Assembly: GCF_003609645.1 (NCBI RefSeq)
Contig: NZ_MCIB01000003.1
Span: 1-64,000, forward strand
DNA length: 64,000 nt
Origin: Thermohalobacter berrensis
Lineage (GTDB): Bacteria > Bacillota > Clostridia > Tissierellales > Thermohalobacteraceae
Direction of reading: 5' to 3'
Below are positions 28,942-36,960 of this stretch, piece after piece. How positions within the stretch are numbered: position 1 is the first letter of the stretch; every line of letters begins with the position of its first letter. A model generated the notes under the pieces. It was not told the DNA's origin, did no database searches, and worked only from the letters and a program-made list of their open reading frames with translations. A program made the translations under genes and the position numbers.

Positions 28942-31335
28942 TTATCTTCTCTTCCATACTTTAGTTACTAGGACAGTCATATCGTCCATATCCTCATTTT
29001 TAGAAACCCTTTTGGCCTCATCTATAATTTCATCTGCTATCCTTTGAGGGTTTATACTATTAATTCCCTCAATAACATCTGCTATCCATTTTTCTTTATC
29101 TTCTGCATCCTTATTAGCATCTAATACACCATCTGACATCATTATAATTAAATCGCCATCCTCAAGCTGTCCCTCATATATTTGGAAATCTACATCCTTT
29201 AATATACCTACTGGAAGACTTGAAGAATTTACTATTTCTACTCTATCTTTTTTCTTAATAAAAGTTGGGGCTGAACCAATTTTTATAAACTGAGCTTTTC
29301 CCCTATATAAATCTATTATTGACATATCTACTGTAGCAAACATTTCATCATTTGACTTTAAGACTAGTATTGAATTAATAGTTTTTAAAGCTAACTCTTT
29401 ATCAAATCCAGCTTCTAAAAACTTTTCTAATAATGAAATTGTTATATTGCTTTCCCTATTAGCCTTTTGACCTACTCCCATACCGTCACTTAATACTGCA
29501 TAATAGTTATTATTATTTTCTCCAAAAGTATAACTATCTCCAGATACATAATTAAATGACTGGTCTAGTTTAGCCACTTTTGTTACAGCACCATATCTAT
29601 TTGCTCTTATAAGTTTAAATCTACAAGTTTTATTGTTTTCTTGTATATTACATGTAAAATTATCCCTTACAAGTGGGAAGCCAACAACATCTGAAACTAT
29701 TGGCACTACATCCCTAGTACAAGCTCCAGTGCCATTACATGCTTTTAATTCTAAGAATATTTCAAATTTGTCGTCTTCAAACTCTGTAACTGTTACTTCT
29801 TTTATATCTATACCATTATCTTTTAGTTTAGCAAATATTTCTTTTTCTACGTCATCTTTGAATTTGATATCACTATATATTTCATTTGCAAGGTTACTAA
29901 TAATCTTTGAAACTCCATCTAATTGTTCAGAAACAAGTTGTCTACTTTCTAAAATTTTGTTTTCCCATTTATAATTTAATTTATATATATCAAATAGATA
30001 ACTACATTTCTTTACAATAAGCTCTGGTTTTATACATCTTTTTCTAAAATGTTCTGGCATTTCATCTTCATTAACATCTCTCTGTAATTCAATAGTATTT
30101 AATAACTCAAACATTGAATGATATGTATTATAAAATTCATTTATCCAACAAAATCTATACATTGCACAATCTTTACATACATCATCTGCAACTGTATCAA
30201 CAAACTTTGAAATATCCTTTTGTTCCATTATTTTTTCTCTATCTGCAGCCTTTTCAAATGTATTAGCTAGTTCTTCAAAAACACTAGAAACTTCCTTAAG
30301 CCTTTTAAAGGTAATATCTCTTATCCTATTACTATAAACATCTTCTATTACTGAACCTTGATTTGTTCCAACAACAATTTTGCTATCTACTCTTTTTATA
30401 ACACGAGAAACTATTAAAAATATAATTGTCCCTATTAGAGTTTCTTCTAATTGTATTAAGCTCTCAAAAAAACCATTAATATAAAAAGACATTATTCCAT
30501 TACCTATAATAAACCCAATAGCACTTCCTATCCTTCCCAAATCCTTGAACAATCCAGACATTAAACCAGAAACCCCATATATTGCAATAACAAATGGCAT
30601 ATTGTTATGGGACATAGAGGATACTACTCCTATTGTTACTCCAACTGCTGTTCCAGTTGATGGGCCTTTATTATATGCAAATAATAAAATTAAAAATACT
30701 GATATAATATTCTTAATTAGAAAGTTAGATATTGTTAATTCTCCAACTCCTGCTACAAATAAAGACAACATTATTGCTCCACTTATTATTTCTTCATTAG
30801 TAAAAAGTCTGTTTTTGCTACTTTCTATAGTAGTAATGCTATATGTAAATATGTAGGATAATGTAAAAACTACAATCCCTTCAAATCCTGCCATAAAAAT
30901 GTCATATAAAAAGTATTCACCTAATATAATAGAAATAGATTTAGTTAATATTAAAATTATTGATCCTACTATAGAAAATTTCAATGTGGTAATTTTAACT
31001 TTATTTTCTAATAACTTATATGAAATGTAAATAAGCCAAATTGCTGCTAAATAATAATAGTTATTGATACCATGTACAGTTATGATACTTAATGATATAG
31101 TCGTGGGTAATATAATATTCCTGCCATATTTGATTAAATATGCTGTTAAGAATGCAATGCCAAATGGAGTAAGGTTGTCCATTATCACAGCTCTTGTAAT
31201 AAAAAAGGACATTATATTAATTAGCACATAATTTATATTTATTTTTGAGAATATCTTTTTACCTTTTGAACCTATAAAATTTTTAGTTCTTTTATTATTT
31301 TCTCTCACAGGAATTAATTCCATTTTATTTATCAT
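28942..31335 (-). CDS. spoIIE: Stage II sporulation protein E (serine phosphatase)
   Basis: PP2C-type phosphatase that dephosphorylates SpoIIAA and activates sigma-F in the forespore. The N-terminal ~330 residues hold about ten membrane helices, followed by a central FtsZ-interacting/oligomerisation region with several Cys (CKDCAMYRFCW), and the C-terminal phosphatase domain with VLSDGMGVGQKANRES and MMSDGVLDAN. 797 residues, normal. GGGGGTC precedes the ATG. A promoter with unusual 21-base spacing lies upstream, as expected for Spo0A control. Confidence 0.97.
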   Translation of the reverse strand: MINKMELIPVRENNKRTKNFIGSKGKKIFSKININYVLINIMSFFITRAVIMDNLTPFGIAFLTAYLIKYGRNIILPTTISLSIITVHGINNYYYLAAIWLIYISYKLLENKVKITTLKFSIVGSIILILTKSISIILGEYFLYDIFMAGFEGIVVFTLSYIFTYSITTIESSKNRLFTNEEIISGAIMLSLFVAGVGELTISNFLIKNIISVFLILLFAYNKGPSTGTAVGVTIGVVSSMSHNNMPFVIAIYGVSGLMSGLFKDLGRIGSAIGFIIGNGIMSFYINGFFESLIQLEETLIGTIIFLIVSRVIKRVDSKIVVGTNQGSVIEDVYSNRIRDITFKRLKEVSSVFEELANTFEKAADREKIMEQKDISKFVDTVADDVCKDCAMYRFCWINEFYNTYHSMFELLNTIELQRDVNEDEMPEHFRKRCIKPELIVKKCSYLFDIYKLNYKWENKILESRQLVSEQLDGVSKIISNLANEIYSDIKFKDDVEKEIFAKLKDNGIDIKEVTVTEFEDDKFEIFLELKACNGTGACTRDVVPIVSDVVGFPLVRDNFTCNIQENNKTCRFKLIRANRYGAVTKVAKLDQSFNYVSGDSYTFGENNNNYYAVLSDGMGVGQKANRESNITISLLEKFLEAGFDKELALKTINSILVLKSNDEMFATVDMSIIDLYRGKAQFIKIGSAPTFIKKKDRVEIVNSSSLPVGILKDVDFQIYEGQLEDGDLIIMMSDGVLDANKDAEDKEKWIADVIEGINSINPQRIADEIIDEAKRVSKNEDMDDMTVLVTKVWKRR

Positions 31336-31369
31336 TTACAAGACCCCCACTTCTTGTTAGTTTATGGTT

Positions 31370-31402
31370 ATTTTACCAAAAGAAGTACAAAATATTTGTC
31401 AA
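31370..31402 (-). promoter_or_regulatory. Spo0A-type sigma-A promoter of spoIIE (21-base spacing)
   Basis: Perfect TTGACA (31397-31402) and TAAAAT (31370-31375) on the minus strand are 21 bases apart, not 17. The B. subtilis spoIIE promoter is known for the same spacing and for Spo0A dependence. TTGTCAAAAA (about 31425-31434) and TTTGTCAAG over the -35 resemble 0A boxes. The rest of the 31336-31692 gap shows nothing beyond the next gene's terminator. Confidence 0.7.
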
Positions 31403-31653
31403 GAAGGGTTGTCTCGCAAAAAAAGTTTTTGACAATATAATATGTTATTTAAGAAAAAGTTTTAATTTTTTTTATATACAGACAATCTAATAAATCTAAA
31501 AATTTAAAAGAATATTTTATATTTGTTAATCTAATTCAGTTAAATTAAACATTAAAGGCTATCGACAAGTTTCTATGTACATATAGTAGGTTGCAAGATA
31601 TGATATAAAATGTATAATATTTTGTAAGTTCCACAGCTATAAAATTATTACAA

Positions 31654-31685
31654 ATAAAAATAAGCCGGAAATCTTCCGGCTTACA
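31654..31685 (-). terminator. Intrinsic terminator of the divIC-yabR unit
   Basis: Perfect 10-bp stem (31661-31670 with 31674-31683), followed on the minus strand by TTTTTATTTG, 8 bases beyond the yabR stop codon. Confidence 0.85.
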
Positions 31686-31692
31686 ACCATAA

Positions 31693-32097
31693 TTAACGAC
31701 CTCTGAAACTACTTACTCTTCTAGAGTTTCTGTTTTTTAATTGTTCTTGTTTTTCATTACTATCTCTTAAAAACTTGGAGAGTTTATCCTCAAAGGACAT
31801 ACGTTTTTGCTTTTTATCTCCCTTGTTCCAATCAATTTTAGGTGGCTGTTTAGATGATTTTTTAGAATTAGCTTGTCTTATAGAGAGTCTTATCTTATTT
31901 TCCTTATCAACTGAAAGAATTTTTACTTTGACCTTTTGATCTTTTTTTAGATAATCTTTGATATTATTCACATAGTCGTCTGATACCTCTGAAATGTGAA
32001 CTAAACCAGTCTCTCCACCAGGTAGTTGAACAAAGGCACCAAAATGAGTTATACCTGTTACAGTACCTTCAACTACCTTACCTACTTTAACGAACAT
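31693..32097 (-). CDS. yabR: S1-domain RNA-binding protein (YabR/GSP13-like)
   Basis: 134-residue protein whose first ~75 residues are an S1 RNA-binding domain (GKVVEGTVTGITHFGAFVQL, GLVHISEVS, VKILSVD) followed by a basic, probably disordered tail rich in Lys, Arg and Ser. It resembles B. subtilis YabR / general stress protein 13. Same position as in B. subtilis, after divIC. GGGAGG lies 10 bases before the ATG. Confidence 0.92.
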   Translation of the reverse strand: MFVKVGKVVEGTVTGITHFGAFVQLPGGETGLVHISEVSDDYVNNIKDYLKKDQKVKVKILSVDKENKIRLSIRQANSKKSSKQPPKIDWNKGDKKQKRMSFEDKLSKFLRDSNEKQEQLKNRNSRRVSSFRGR

Positions 32098-32170
32098 AAA
32101 ATAAAGATCCTCCCTTTTAATTTATATAATAACTGTTTAAGTATATACTAAAAATCAAAAAAAGTCAACT

Positions 32171-32485
32171 TTAATCCCTCCCAAAAACACTACTTTTCTT
32201 TTTTTCTTTATCTATATATATAATTTCTCCTGGCTTAACCATATTTAATTCTTCTCTAGCTATCTTTTCTATATATTCTAAAGAATAGGTATAATCAATT
32301 TTGCTTTCAAGCTGGCTAATATCTGTTTTTAAAGCCTTTATCTCTTGTTCTTTTTTCTGTTTTTCAGCTTCTAATTTTACTATCATTTTATGTTGGTTAA
32401 ATAATATTGACCCTATATAAACTATTAATATAAAAGATAATAGGTAACGTATTTTAAACACTTTTTTCTTTTTTCTATTTACCAT
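32171..32485 (-). CDS. divIC: Septum formation initiator DivIC/FtsB-like
   Basis: Bitopic division protein (about 104 residues): basic N-terminus KKKKVFKIR, one membrane helix (YLLSFILIVYIGSILF), then a coiled coil (EAEKQKKEQEIKALKTDISQ) and the family C-terminus EYIEKIAREELNMVKPGE. I chose ATG at 32485 behind AAGGATGG; a TTG at 32503 would span that site. Position between yabQ and yabR matches B. subtilis divIC. Confidence 0.93.
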   Translation of the reverse strand: MVNRKKKKVFKIRYLLSFILIVYIGSILFNQHKMIVKLEAEKQKKEQEIKALKTDISQLESKIDYTYSLEYIEKIAREELNMVKPGEIIYIDKEKKKSSVFGRD

Positions 32486-32561
32486 AATATACCCATCCTT
32501 CAATTATTTATTCAGGTATTTTAGCTTTATTAATTATTTCTATATACATTAGAAAAATCCT

Positions 32562-33071
32562 CTATTTTTTTGTTAAAATTGTTCCAGCATACTTCTTTAT
32601 GTCTTTAAAAAATCTAATTGGAAGGGTTATTATTTTCTTTGCCTTTCTTAAAACTTTTTTTGTTTTTTTATTAAATTTCATGTATGGGCCATAAAATATT
32701 CTCCCTAGTAATTTAAAAGGAGATAAAATAATATCAAGAACATATTTTAAAATCTTTTTCAATAAATTTATTAATTTTACTAATAGGGTAATAACAACTT
32801 TGCTCAACAACTTAGAATAGAGAAAGGCGCCACTAATAAAACCTAAAAATACATATCCCCTAATTTCTCCCCAATTACTAAATATGAGAATAGCAAGTGC
32901 AATTATTGAAACTATTATCCAAAAGATTAAATCCTCTATAAAAGTAGCTATTTTCTTAGGTTTAGAAAAGTACCTAAATATTCTATATAAATCGTATACA
33001 AATCCTATAATTATTCCACCATATAAAGTAGTAAAAAATACATAAGCTTGACTTTCGACTGAAGTTCCCAT
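32562..33071 (-). CDS. yabQ: Spore cortex biosynthesis protein YabQ
   Basis: 169-residue membrane protein with four N-terminal helices (beginning AYVFFTTLYGGIIIGFVYDLYRIFRYF), followed by a basic amphipathic C-terminal region. In B. subtilis YabQ is needed for cortex formation and sits in the outer forespore membrane. It lies downstream of yabP, the usual pair. GAGGTG before the ATG. The C-terminal tail is longer than in the shorter YabQ proteins. Confidence 0.9.
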   Translation of the reverse strand: MGTSVESQAYVFFTTLYGGIIIGFVYDLYRIFRYFSKPKKIATFIEDLIFWIIVSIIALAILIFSNWGEIRGYVFLGFISGAFLYSKLLSKVVITLLVKLINLLKKILKYVLDIILSPFKLLGRIFYGPYMKFNKKTKKVLRKAKKIITLPIRFFKDIKKYAGTILTKK

Positions 33072-33120
33072 ACGAACACCTCAAATATTATTAACTTTTC
33101 TACTTATTGGCCATTACTAT

Positions 33121-33408
33121 TTATTTAAACATTTTCCCTAATAATCCCCCTCCTTTTGAACCTCCTACATCTTTATTACTATAGGTAATACCGTCAATTT
33201 GACCTTCTATTACAACATTTCCATCTTCTAAGTTTAGTTTGCTTATATTTAATGATTCACCTTTTATATTCATTACTCCCTTTACAGTAGAAACTATTAT
33301 TGTATTATCGTTAAAACTATTTACATGGTCAACACCTGAAATACTTAGTTTTTCTCTATTTTCTAAAATGATATTTTGATTTTTCCCATCTTGTCTTCTT
33401 TCAGTCAT
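33121..33408 (-). CDS. yabP: Sporulation protein YabP
   Basis: 95-residue protein of the YabP/YqfC family: NREKLSISGVDHVNSFNDNTI, then MNIKGESLNISKLNLEDGNVVIEGQIDGITY, and a short Gly/Lys tail. Predicted all-beta and soluble. Thought to act with YabQ in spore envelope assembly; the biochemical role is unknown. AAGGGGGAG precedes the ATG. No sigma-E promoter could be firmly identified in the repeat-filled gap upstream. Confidence 0.92.
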   Translation of the reverse strand: MTERRQDGKNQNIILENREKLSISGVDHVNSFNDNTIIVSTVKGVMNIKGESLNISKLNLEDGNVVIEGQIDGITYSNKDVGGSKGGGLLGKMFK

Positions 33409-33501
33409 CCATATCTCCCCCTTTATACTTATGTTAAAAGAATATGACTTTTTACTTTATTTTATTACTATCCTATGTTGAAGCTTTAATAAGTGGTAAT
33501 A

Positions 33502-33622
33502 AATAAAAAAAGTCTTCTATTAAAAATAGAAGATTCTCAAGGTTGACTTTTTTGAAACACATGACGGAAATTATATTTTATCCACAATTTTTATTTTTTA
33601 TAATTTCCTATGTGTTATAAAA
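33502..33622. repeat. 120-bp dispersed repeat, copy B
   Basis: Same order of elements and orientation as copy A (22882-23004): a hairpin agtcttcta/tagaaga, TTGACTTTTTTGAAACACAT and an inverted repeat whose arms (aacacat...ggaaattata and tataatttcc...atgtgtt) are better matched here. It lies between yabP and the spoIID-like gene and contains no ORF. Confidence 0.8.
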
Positions 33623-33657
33623 ATAAAAAGTCTCCCATTAAAATGGTAGACTTTTTA
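33621..33657 (-). terminator. Intrinsic terminator of the spoIID-like gene
   Basis: Stem aaaaagtct-ccat (33625-33638) with atgg-agacttttt (33643-33656), one mismatch, followed by a T-rich tract on the minus strand. Confidence 0.75.
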
Positions 33658-33693
33658 ACTATAAAAATTTATATTTAGTTATACATTAAAGTG

Positions 33694-34650
33694 CTATTTC
33701 CATAAATTAACTATATTAACATCTTTGAAATAATACTTTATTATTTCTTCTGCTTTCATTCCTTCTTTGGCCAGCTGATACGCTCCCCATTGGCTCATTC
33801 CTACTCCATGGCCATATCCTCTACCAGTAAAGGTTACTTTATTCCCATTTACACTTATTATGTCTATTAAAGTAGATTTAAGTTTACCTGGTCCTATATT
33901 TAATCTAAATGTTGGACCATTTACAGTTATATTACCTATCCTTAAAGATACTACCCTTCCAGAAGGTCCTCGTTTTTCTATAATAATAGAATTAAAGTCG
34001 TTAATATCTTTTTTCATCTTCCAACATGCTTTTTTTATCTCAGTTTTAGTAAAGGTATAGCTCCAATTTGTATCATTTTTAGGTGCTTTATTAGAATCTT
34101 TTGATTTAACAATTCTTATATATGGCGGATTATCATATTTATAATTTAAACCTTCCTTAGCTAAAGCTGTATTTCCTCCAGAATGGGCATGAAACCAAGC
34201 CTTTATATAGTCTCCATTATACAGTACCACTTGTCCTCTAGTACTCTCAACAGCATTCTTTATTCTTTCGTTTACAGCATCAATATTCCAAGCCTGAGCT
34301 TCTTTCACATCTGTTGAAATATTAGCATTTTTATATTTTGACCCACCCCTATTTTTTATAAAATGCATAACATAAGTTCTAGCTAATATTGCTTGAGCTT
34401 TAAGTGCCTCTAAAGGCCAATCATTTCCCATTTCTCCAGCAACAACACCTGCTACGTAATTTTCAATATTCATTCTCTCTACTTTATCCTTTTCTAATAC
34501 ATATACCTTTAAAATTATTCTTCCATTTGCATCCCTATCTAAGAAATTAGGAATATGTGGCTTTTCTATTCCAGGTTTACTAAATTCACTTAAGCATCCA
34601 GATAATAATACTATCACTAGGATTAAGAATATAATTTTGCTATACCTCAT
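33694..34650 (-). CDS. SpoIID/LytB-domain lipoprotein
   Basis: 318-residue exported protein. The N-terminus has a lipoprotein signal (IIFLILVIVLLSGC, Cys at about residue 19). The SpoIID domain follows, with NYVAGVVAGEMGNDWPLEALKAQA and the diagnostic GRGYGHGVGMSQWGA near the C-terminus. SpoIID is a lytic transglycosylase acting in engulfment. The catalytic Glu of SpoIID would be in AGEMGNDWP. It may be spoIID itself or a paralogue; in B. subtilis spoIID is elsewhere on the chromosome. GGAGG precedes the ATG. Confidence 0.88.
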   Translation of the reverse strand: MRYSKIIFLILVIVLLSGCLSEFSKPGIEKPHIPNFLDRDANGRIILKVYVLEKDKVERMNIENYVAGVVAGEMGNDWPLEALKAQAILARTYVMHFIKNRGGSKYKNANISTDVKEAQAWNIDAVNERIKNAVESTRGQVVLYNGDYIKAWFHAHSGGNTALAKEGLNYKYDNPPYIRIVKSKDSNKAPKNDTNWSYTFTKTEIKKACWKMKKDINDFNSIIIEKRGPSGRVVSLRIGNITVNGPTFRLNIGPGKLKSTLIDIISVNGNKVTFTGRGYGHGVGMSQWGAYQLAKEGMKAEEIIKYYFKDVNIVNLWK

Positions 34651-34746
34651 TAAATAACCTCCACATTTTGTTTATACTGTTATTAATAATTGTGCACTTT
34701 TTTTATTATATATATGAGGTATAGCTTATGATAATCTTAAAAGTTT

Positions 34747-34986
34747 TTATAAAATTTTATATAATTCTTCGGCTTTATTCTTAGGTACATGGTCTAAAAG
34801 CTTTAGGACTTCTACTTTTAAGGTATTATTGCCAAAATTTATTTCAATAATATCTCCTACTTCAACATTAGTGCCTGGTTTTACCTGTTTACCATTTACA
34901 AAAACTCTTCCTTGTTCACAAGCCTCTTTTGCCACTGTTCTCCTTTTTATTATTCTGGAATTCTTTAAAAATTTGTCTATTCTCAT
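34747..34986 (-). CDS. rqcP: S4-domain ribosome quality control protein RqcP (YabO)
   Basis: 79-residue S4 RNA-binding protein: MRIDKFLKNSRIIKRRTVAK, CEQGRVFVNGK, then GTNVEVGDIIEI. RqcP works with RqcH on stalled 50S subunits to add C-terminal alanine tails. I chose ATG at 34986 behind AAAGGAAGG; an in-frame ATG 21 bases upstream overlaps that site. Follows hup, separated by its terminator. Synteny matches B. subtilis yabO. Confidence 0.92.
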   Translation of the reverse strand: MRIDKFLKNSRIIKRRTVAKEACEQGRVFVNGKQVKPGTNVEVGDIIEINFGNNTLKVEVLKLLDHVPKNKAEELYKIL

Positions 34987-35015
34987 TTTATCAACCTTCC
35001 TTTTCATACCCTAAA

Positions 35016-35043
35016 TGAAAAAATCAGGTCAAAGACCTGATTT
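35016..35043 (-). terminator. Intrinsic terminator of hup
   Basis: Perfect 10-bp stem (35021-35030 with 35034-35043), loop aaa, and a minus-strand T run; it overlaps the hup stop codon. Confidence 0.8.
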
Positions 35044-35321
35044 TACTTGTTAACTGCTTCTTTTAATGTTTTACCTGCTTTAAATACTGGAGCTTTTGAA
35101 GCAGGGATTTCAATTACTTCATTTGGATTTCTTGGGTTTCTTCCCTTTCTTGCCTTTCTATGTCTTACTTCAAAAGTTCCAAATCCTACTAATTGTACTT
35201 TCTCTTCCTTAACTAATGCATCTTGTACACTTTCCATGAATGCATTTAGAGCACTTTCTGCATCTTTTTTTGTTAATCCACTTTTTTCAGCCATGCTTGC
35301 AACTAATTCAGCCTTATTCAC
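35043..35321 (-). CDS. hup: HU-family DNA-binding protein
   Basis: Nucleoid protein of 92 residues that bends DNA. Family features: MNKAELVASMAEKSGLTKKDAE, VQLVGFGTFEVRHRKARKGRNP and the C-terminal PASKAPVFKAGKTLKEAVN. Starts with GTG behind GGAGG. In B. subtilis the corresponding interval between yabN and yabO lacks this gene, but hup-rqcP neighbours are common in clostridia. Confidence 0.97.
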   Translation of the reverse strand: MNKAELVASMAEKSGLTKKDAESALNAFMESVQDALVKEEKVQLVGFGTFEVRHRKARKGRNPRNPNEVIEIPASKAPVFKAGKTLKEAVNK

Positions 35322-35436
35322 AATAATACCTCCTTTATTTATTATTAAATTATATTATAAATAAAAATTGCTTGTATATGCTAATTCTACCTTTTTGTCT
35401 AAAATCCTTCTTTTCAGGATTATTTTTTCTCTTTTT

Positions 35437-36903
35437 TTAATTTTTATGTATTTTTGCTTCCTCCCACAAACCATCCATTTCTTCTAAAGTCATATTATTC
35501 AAATCTTTTCCATTTTTTGTAGCCTGTTCTTCTATAAACTTAAATCTTTTTATAAACTTTAATATAGTCTTATTTAAAGCAACTTCAGGATTAATATCTA
35601 AAAATCTACTTATATTAACAATAGCAAATAATAAATCTCCTAATTCTTCTTCTATTTTTTCATTTTTCTTAGAATTTATTTCTTTTAATAATTCATCAAG
35701 TTCTTCCTTAACTTTACTAATTGCACCTTCAATATTTGGCCAATCAAAGCCTACATCTGCTGCTCTCTTTTGTACTTTATAGCTTTTCATTAGTGCTGAT
35801 AAACTATTAGGTATATCCTCTAATCTTTCAGTATATTTTTTAATGTTTTTTTCTTTATCTTTAATTTTATTCCAATTTGCTAGAACTTCTTTATCATCTG
35901 ATACCTTTATATCACCAAATACATGTGGATGTCTATTAATAAGCTTTGTACAAATATTTGAAGTAATATCATAAATATTAAAATATCCTTCTTCTTTTGC
36001 AATTTGACTGTGAAAAACTACCTGTAAGAGTAAATCTCCCAATTCCTCAGCCAGTCCATCTATATCGTCATTATCAATAGCATCTACTACTTCATATGCT
36101 TCTTCAAGGACATATTCCCTCAAACTTTCATGTGTTTGCTTAATATCCCATGGACATCCTTCTTTACTTCTTAATTTTTCCATAATATGTATCAAATTAT
36201 TCATATCATATCTTTTTCTTGCTTTTTCTTTCATCTTAGGTATATATATACTTGTAAGATAATCTATCCAGTCTATTCTGTCTAACTCATAAAGGGGAAC
36301 CTTTACTATTTTCTCTTTTTCTTTTACACCTGCTGCCCTTACAATATAAACCTCGTATTCATCACCATAAATATCTGACAAAATAAGTTTAACTTCAGAT
36401 GCTACCATTCTATTATAAACCTGAGTAATTATATTATCTGAATTTATGTCTACTGTTTGTTTTTTTAGATTTAACCCATCTAAAATCTTTAATCCTTCTA
36501 TGGGGTCTCGTCCAATTGCAGATATAATCGGGTCAATAAAACTCATTCCTGGAATAATTTCTACTGAAACTTTTCCCTCTTCCTTTAATCTTAAAAGTAT
36601 ATCAACTGTTTTTTCTGCAACTAAAGGATGTCCCGGTACACAGTAATTAATGATATCATATTTTTGGGATTTTGCAACTAAGTCTTTAGTAATATTTTTA
36701 TAAACTTCTTCAAAGTCATCCCATTTTTCATACATATAATCATAGGTTTCATATTTTATGTTATTCTTCTTTAAATACTCAACCGTTGGATGTTTTTCTG
36801 TTCTCAAAATCACTTTATTTCCACTTTTTAACCTTTCAACTGCTTCTAATGTAAGAGAACCAATATCTCCTGGCCCTAAACCAATAACTACGATTTTACC
36901 CAT
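35437..36903 (-). CDS. mazG: Tetrapyrrole methylase-MazG fusion protein (YabN)
   Basis: 488-residue two-domain protein. The N-terminal half has the SAM-dependent methylase fold (VVIGLGPGDIGSLTLEA, PGHPLVAEKTVD, PGMSFID); the C-terminal half holds two MazG NTP-pyrophosphohydrolase repeats with LRSKEGCPWDIKQTHESL, EELGDLLLQVVFHSQ and EELGDLLFAIVNISR. MazG removes aberrant NTPs; the methylase half has no known substrate. GGAGGG before the ATG. Same fusion and position as yabN in B. subtilis. Confidence 0.95.
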   Translation of the reverse strand: MGKIVVIGLGPGDIGSLTLEAVERLKSGNKVILRTEKHPTVEYLKKNNIKYETYDYMYEKWDDFEEVYKNITKDLVAKSQKYDIINYCVPGHPLVAEKTVDILLRLKEEGKVSVEIIPGMSFIDPIISAIGRDPIEGLKILDGLNLKKQTVDINSDNIITQVYNRMVASEVKLILSDIYGDEYEVYIVRAAGVKEKEKIVKVPLYELDRIDWIDYLTSIYIPKMKEKARKRYDMNNLIHIMEKLRSKEGCPWDIKQTHESLREYVLEEAYEVVDAIDNDDIDGLAEELGDLLLQVVFHSQIAKEEGYFNIYDITSNICTKLINRHPHVFGDIKVSDDKEVLANWNKIKDKEKNIKKYTERLEDIPNSLSALMKSYKVQKRAADVGFDWPNIEGAISKVKEELDELLKEINSKKNEKIEEELGDLLFAIVNISRFLDINPEVALNKTILKFIKRFKFIEEQATKNGKDLNNMTLEEMDGLWEEAKIHKN

Positions 36904-36934
36904 TATAATCCCTCCACACCTCTATAATTAGCTA

Positions 36935-36960
36935 AAAAAGCTAGGCTTATACCTAGCTTT
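36935..36960 (-). terminator. Intrinsic terminator after the spoVB-like gene
   Basis: Stem aaagctagg (36937-36945) with cctagcttt (36952-36960), then a minus-strand T run; abuts the stop codon of the flippase gene. Confidence 0.8.
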
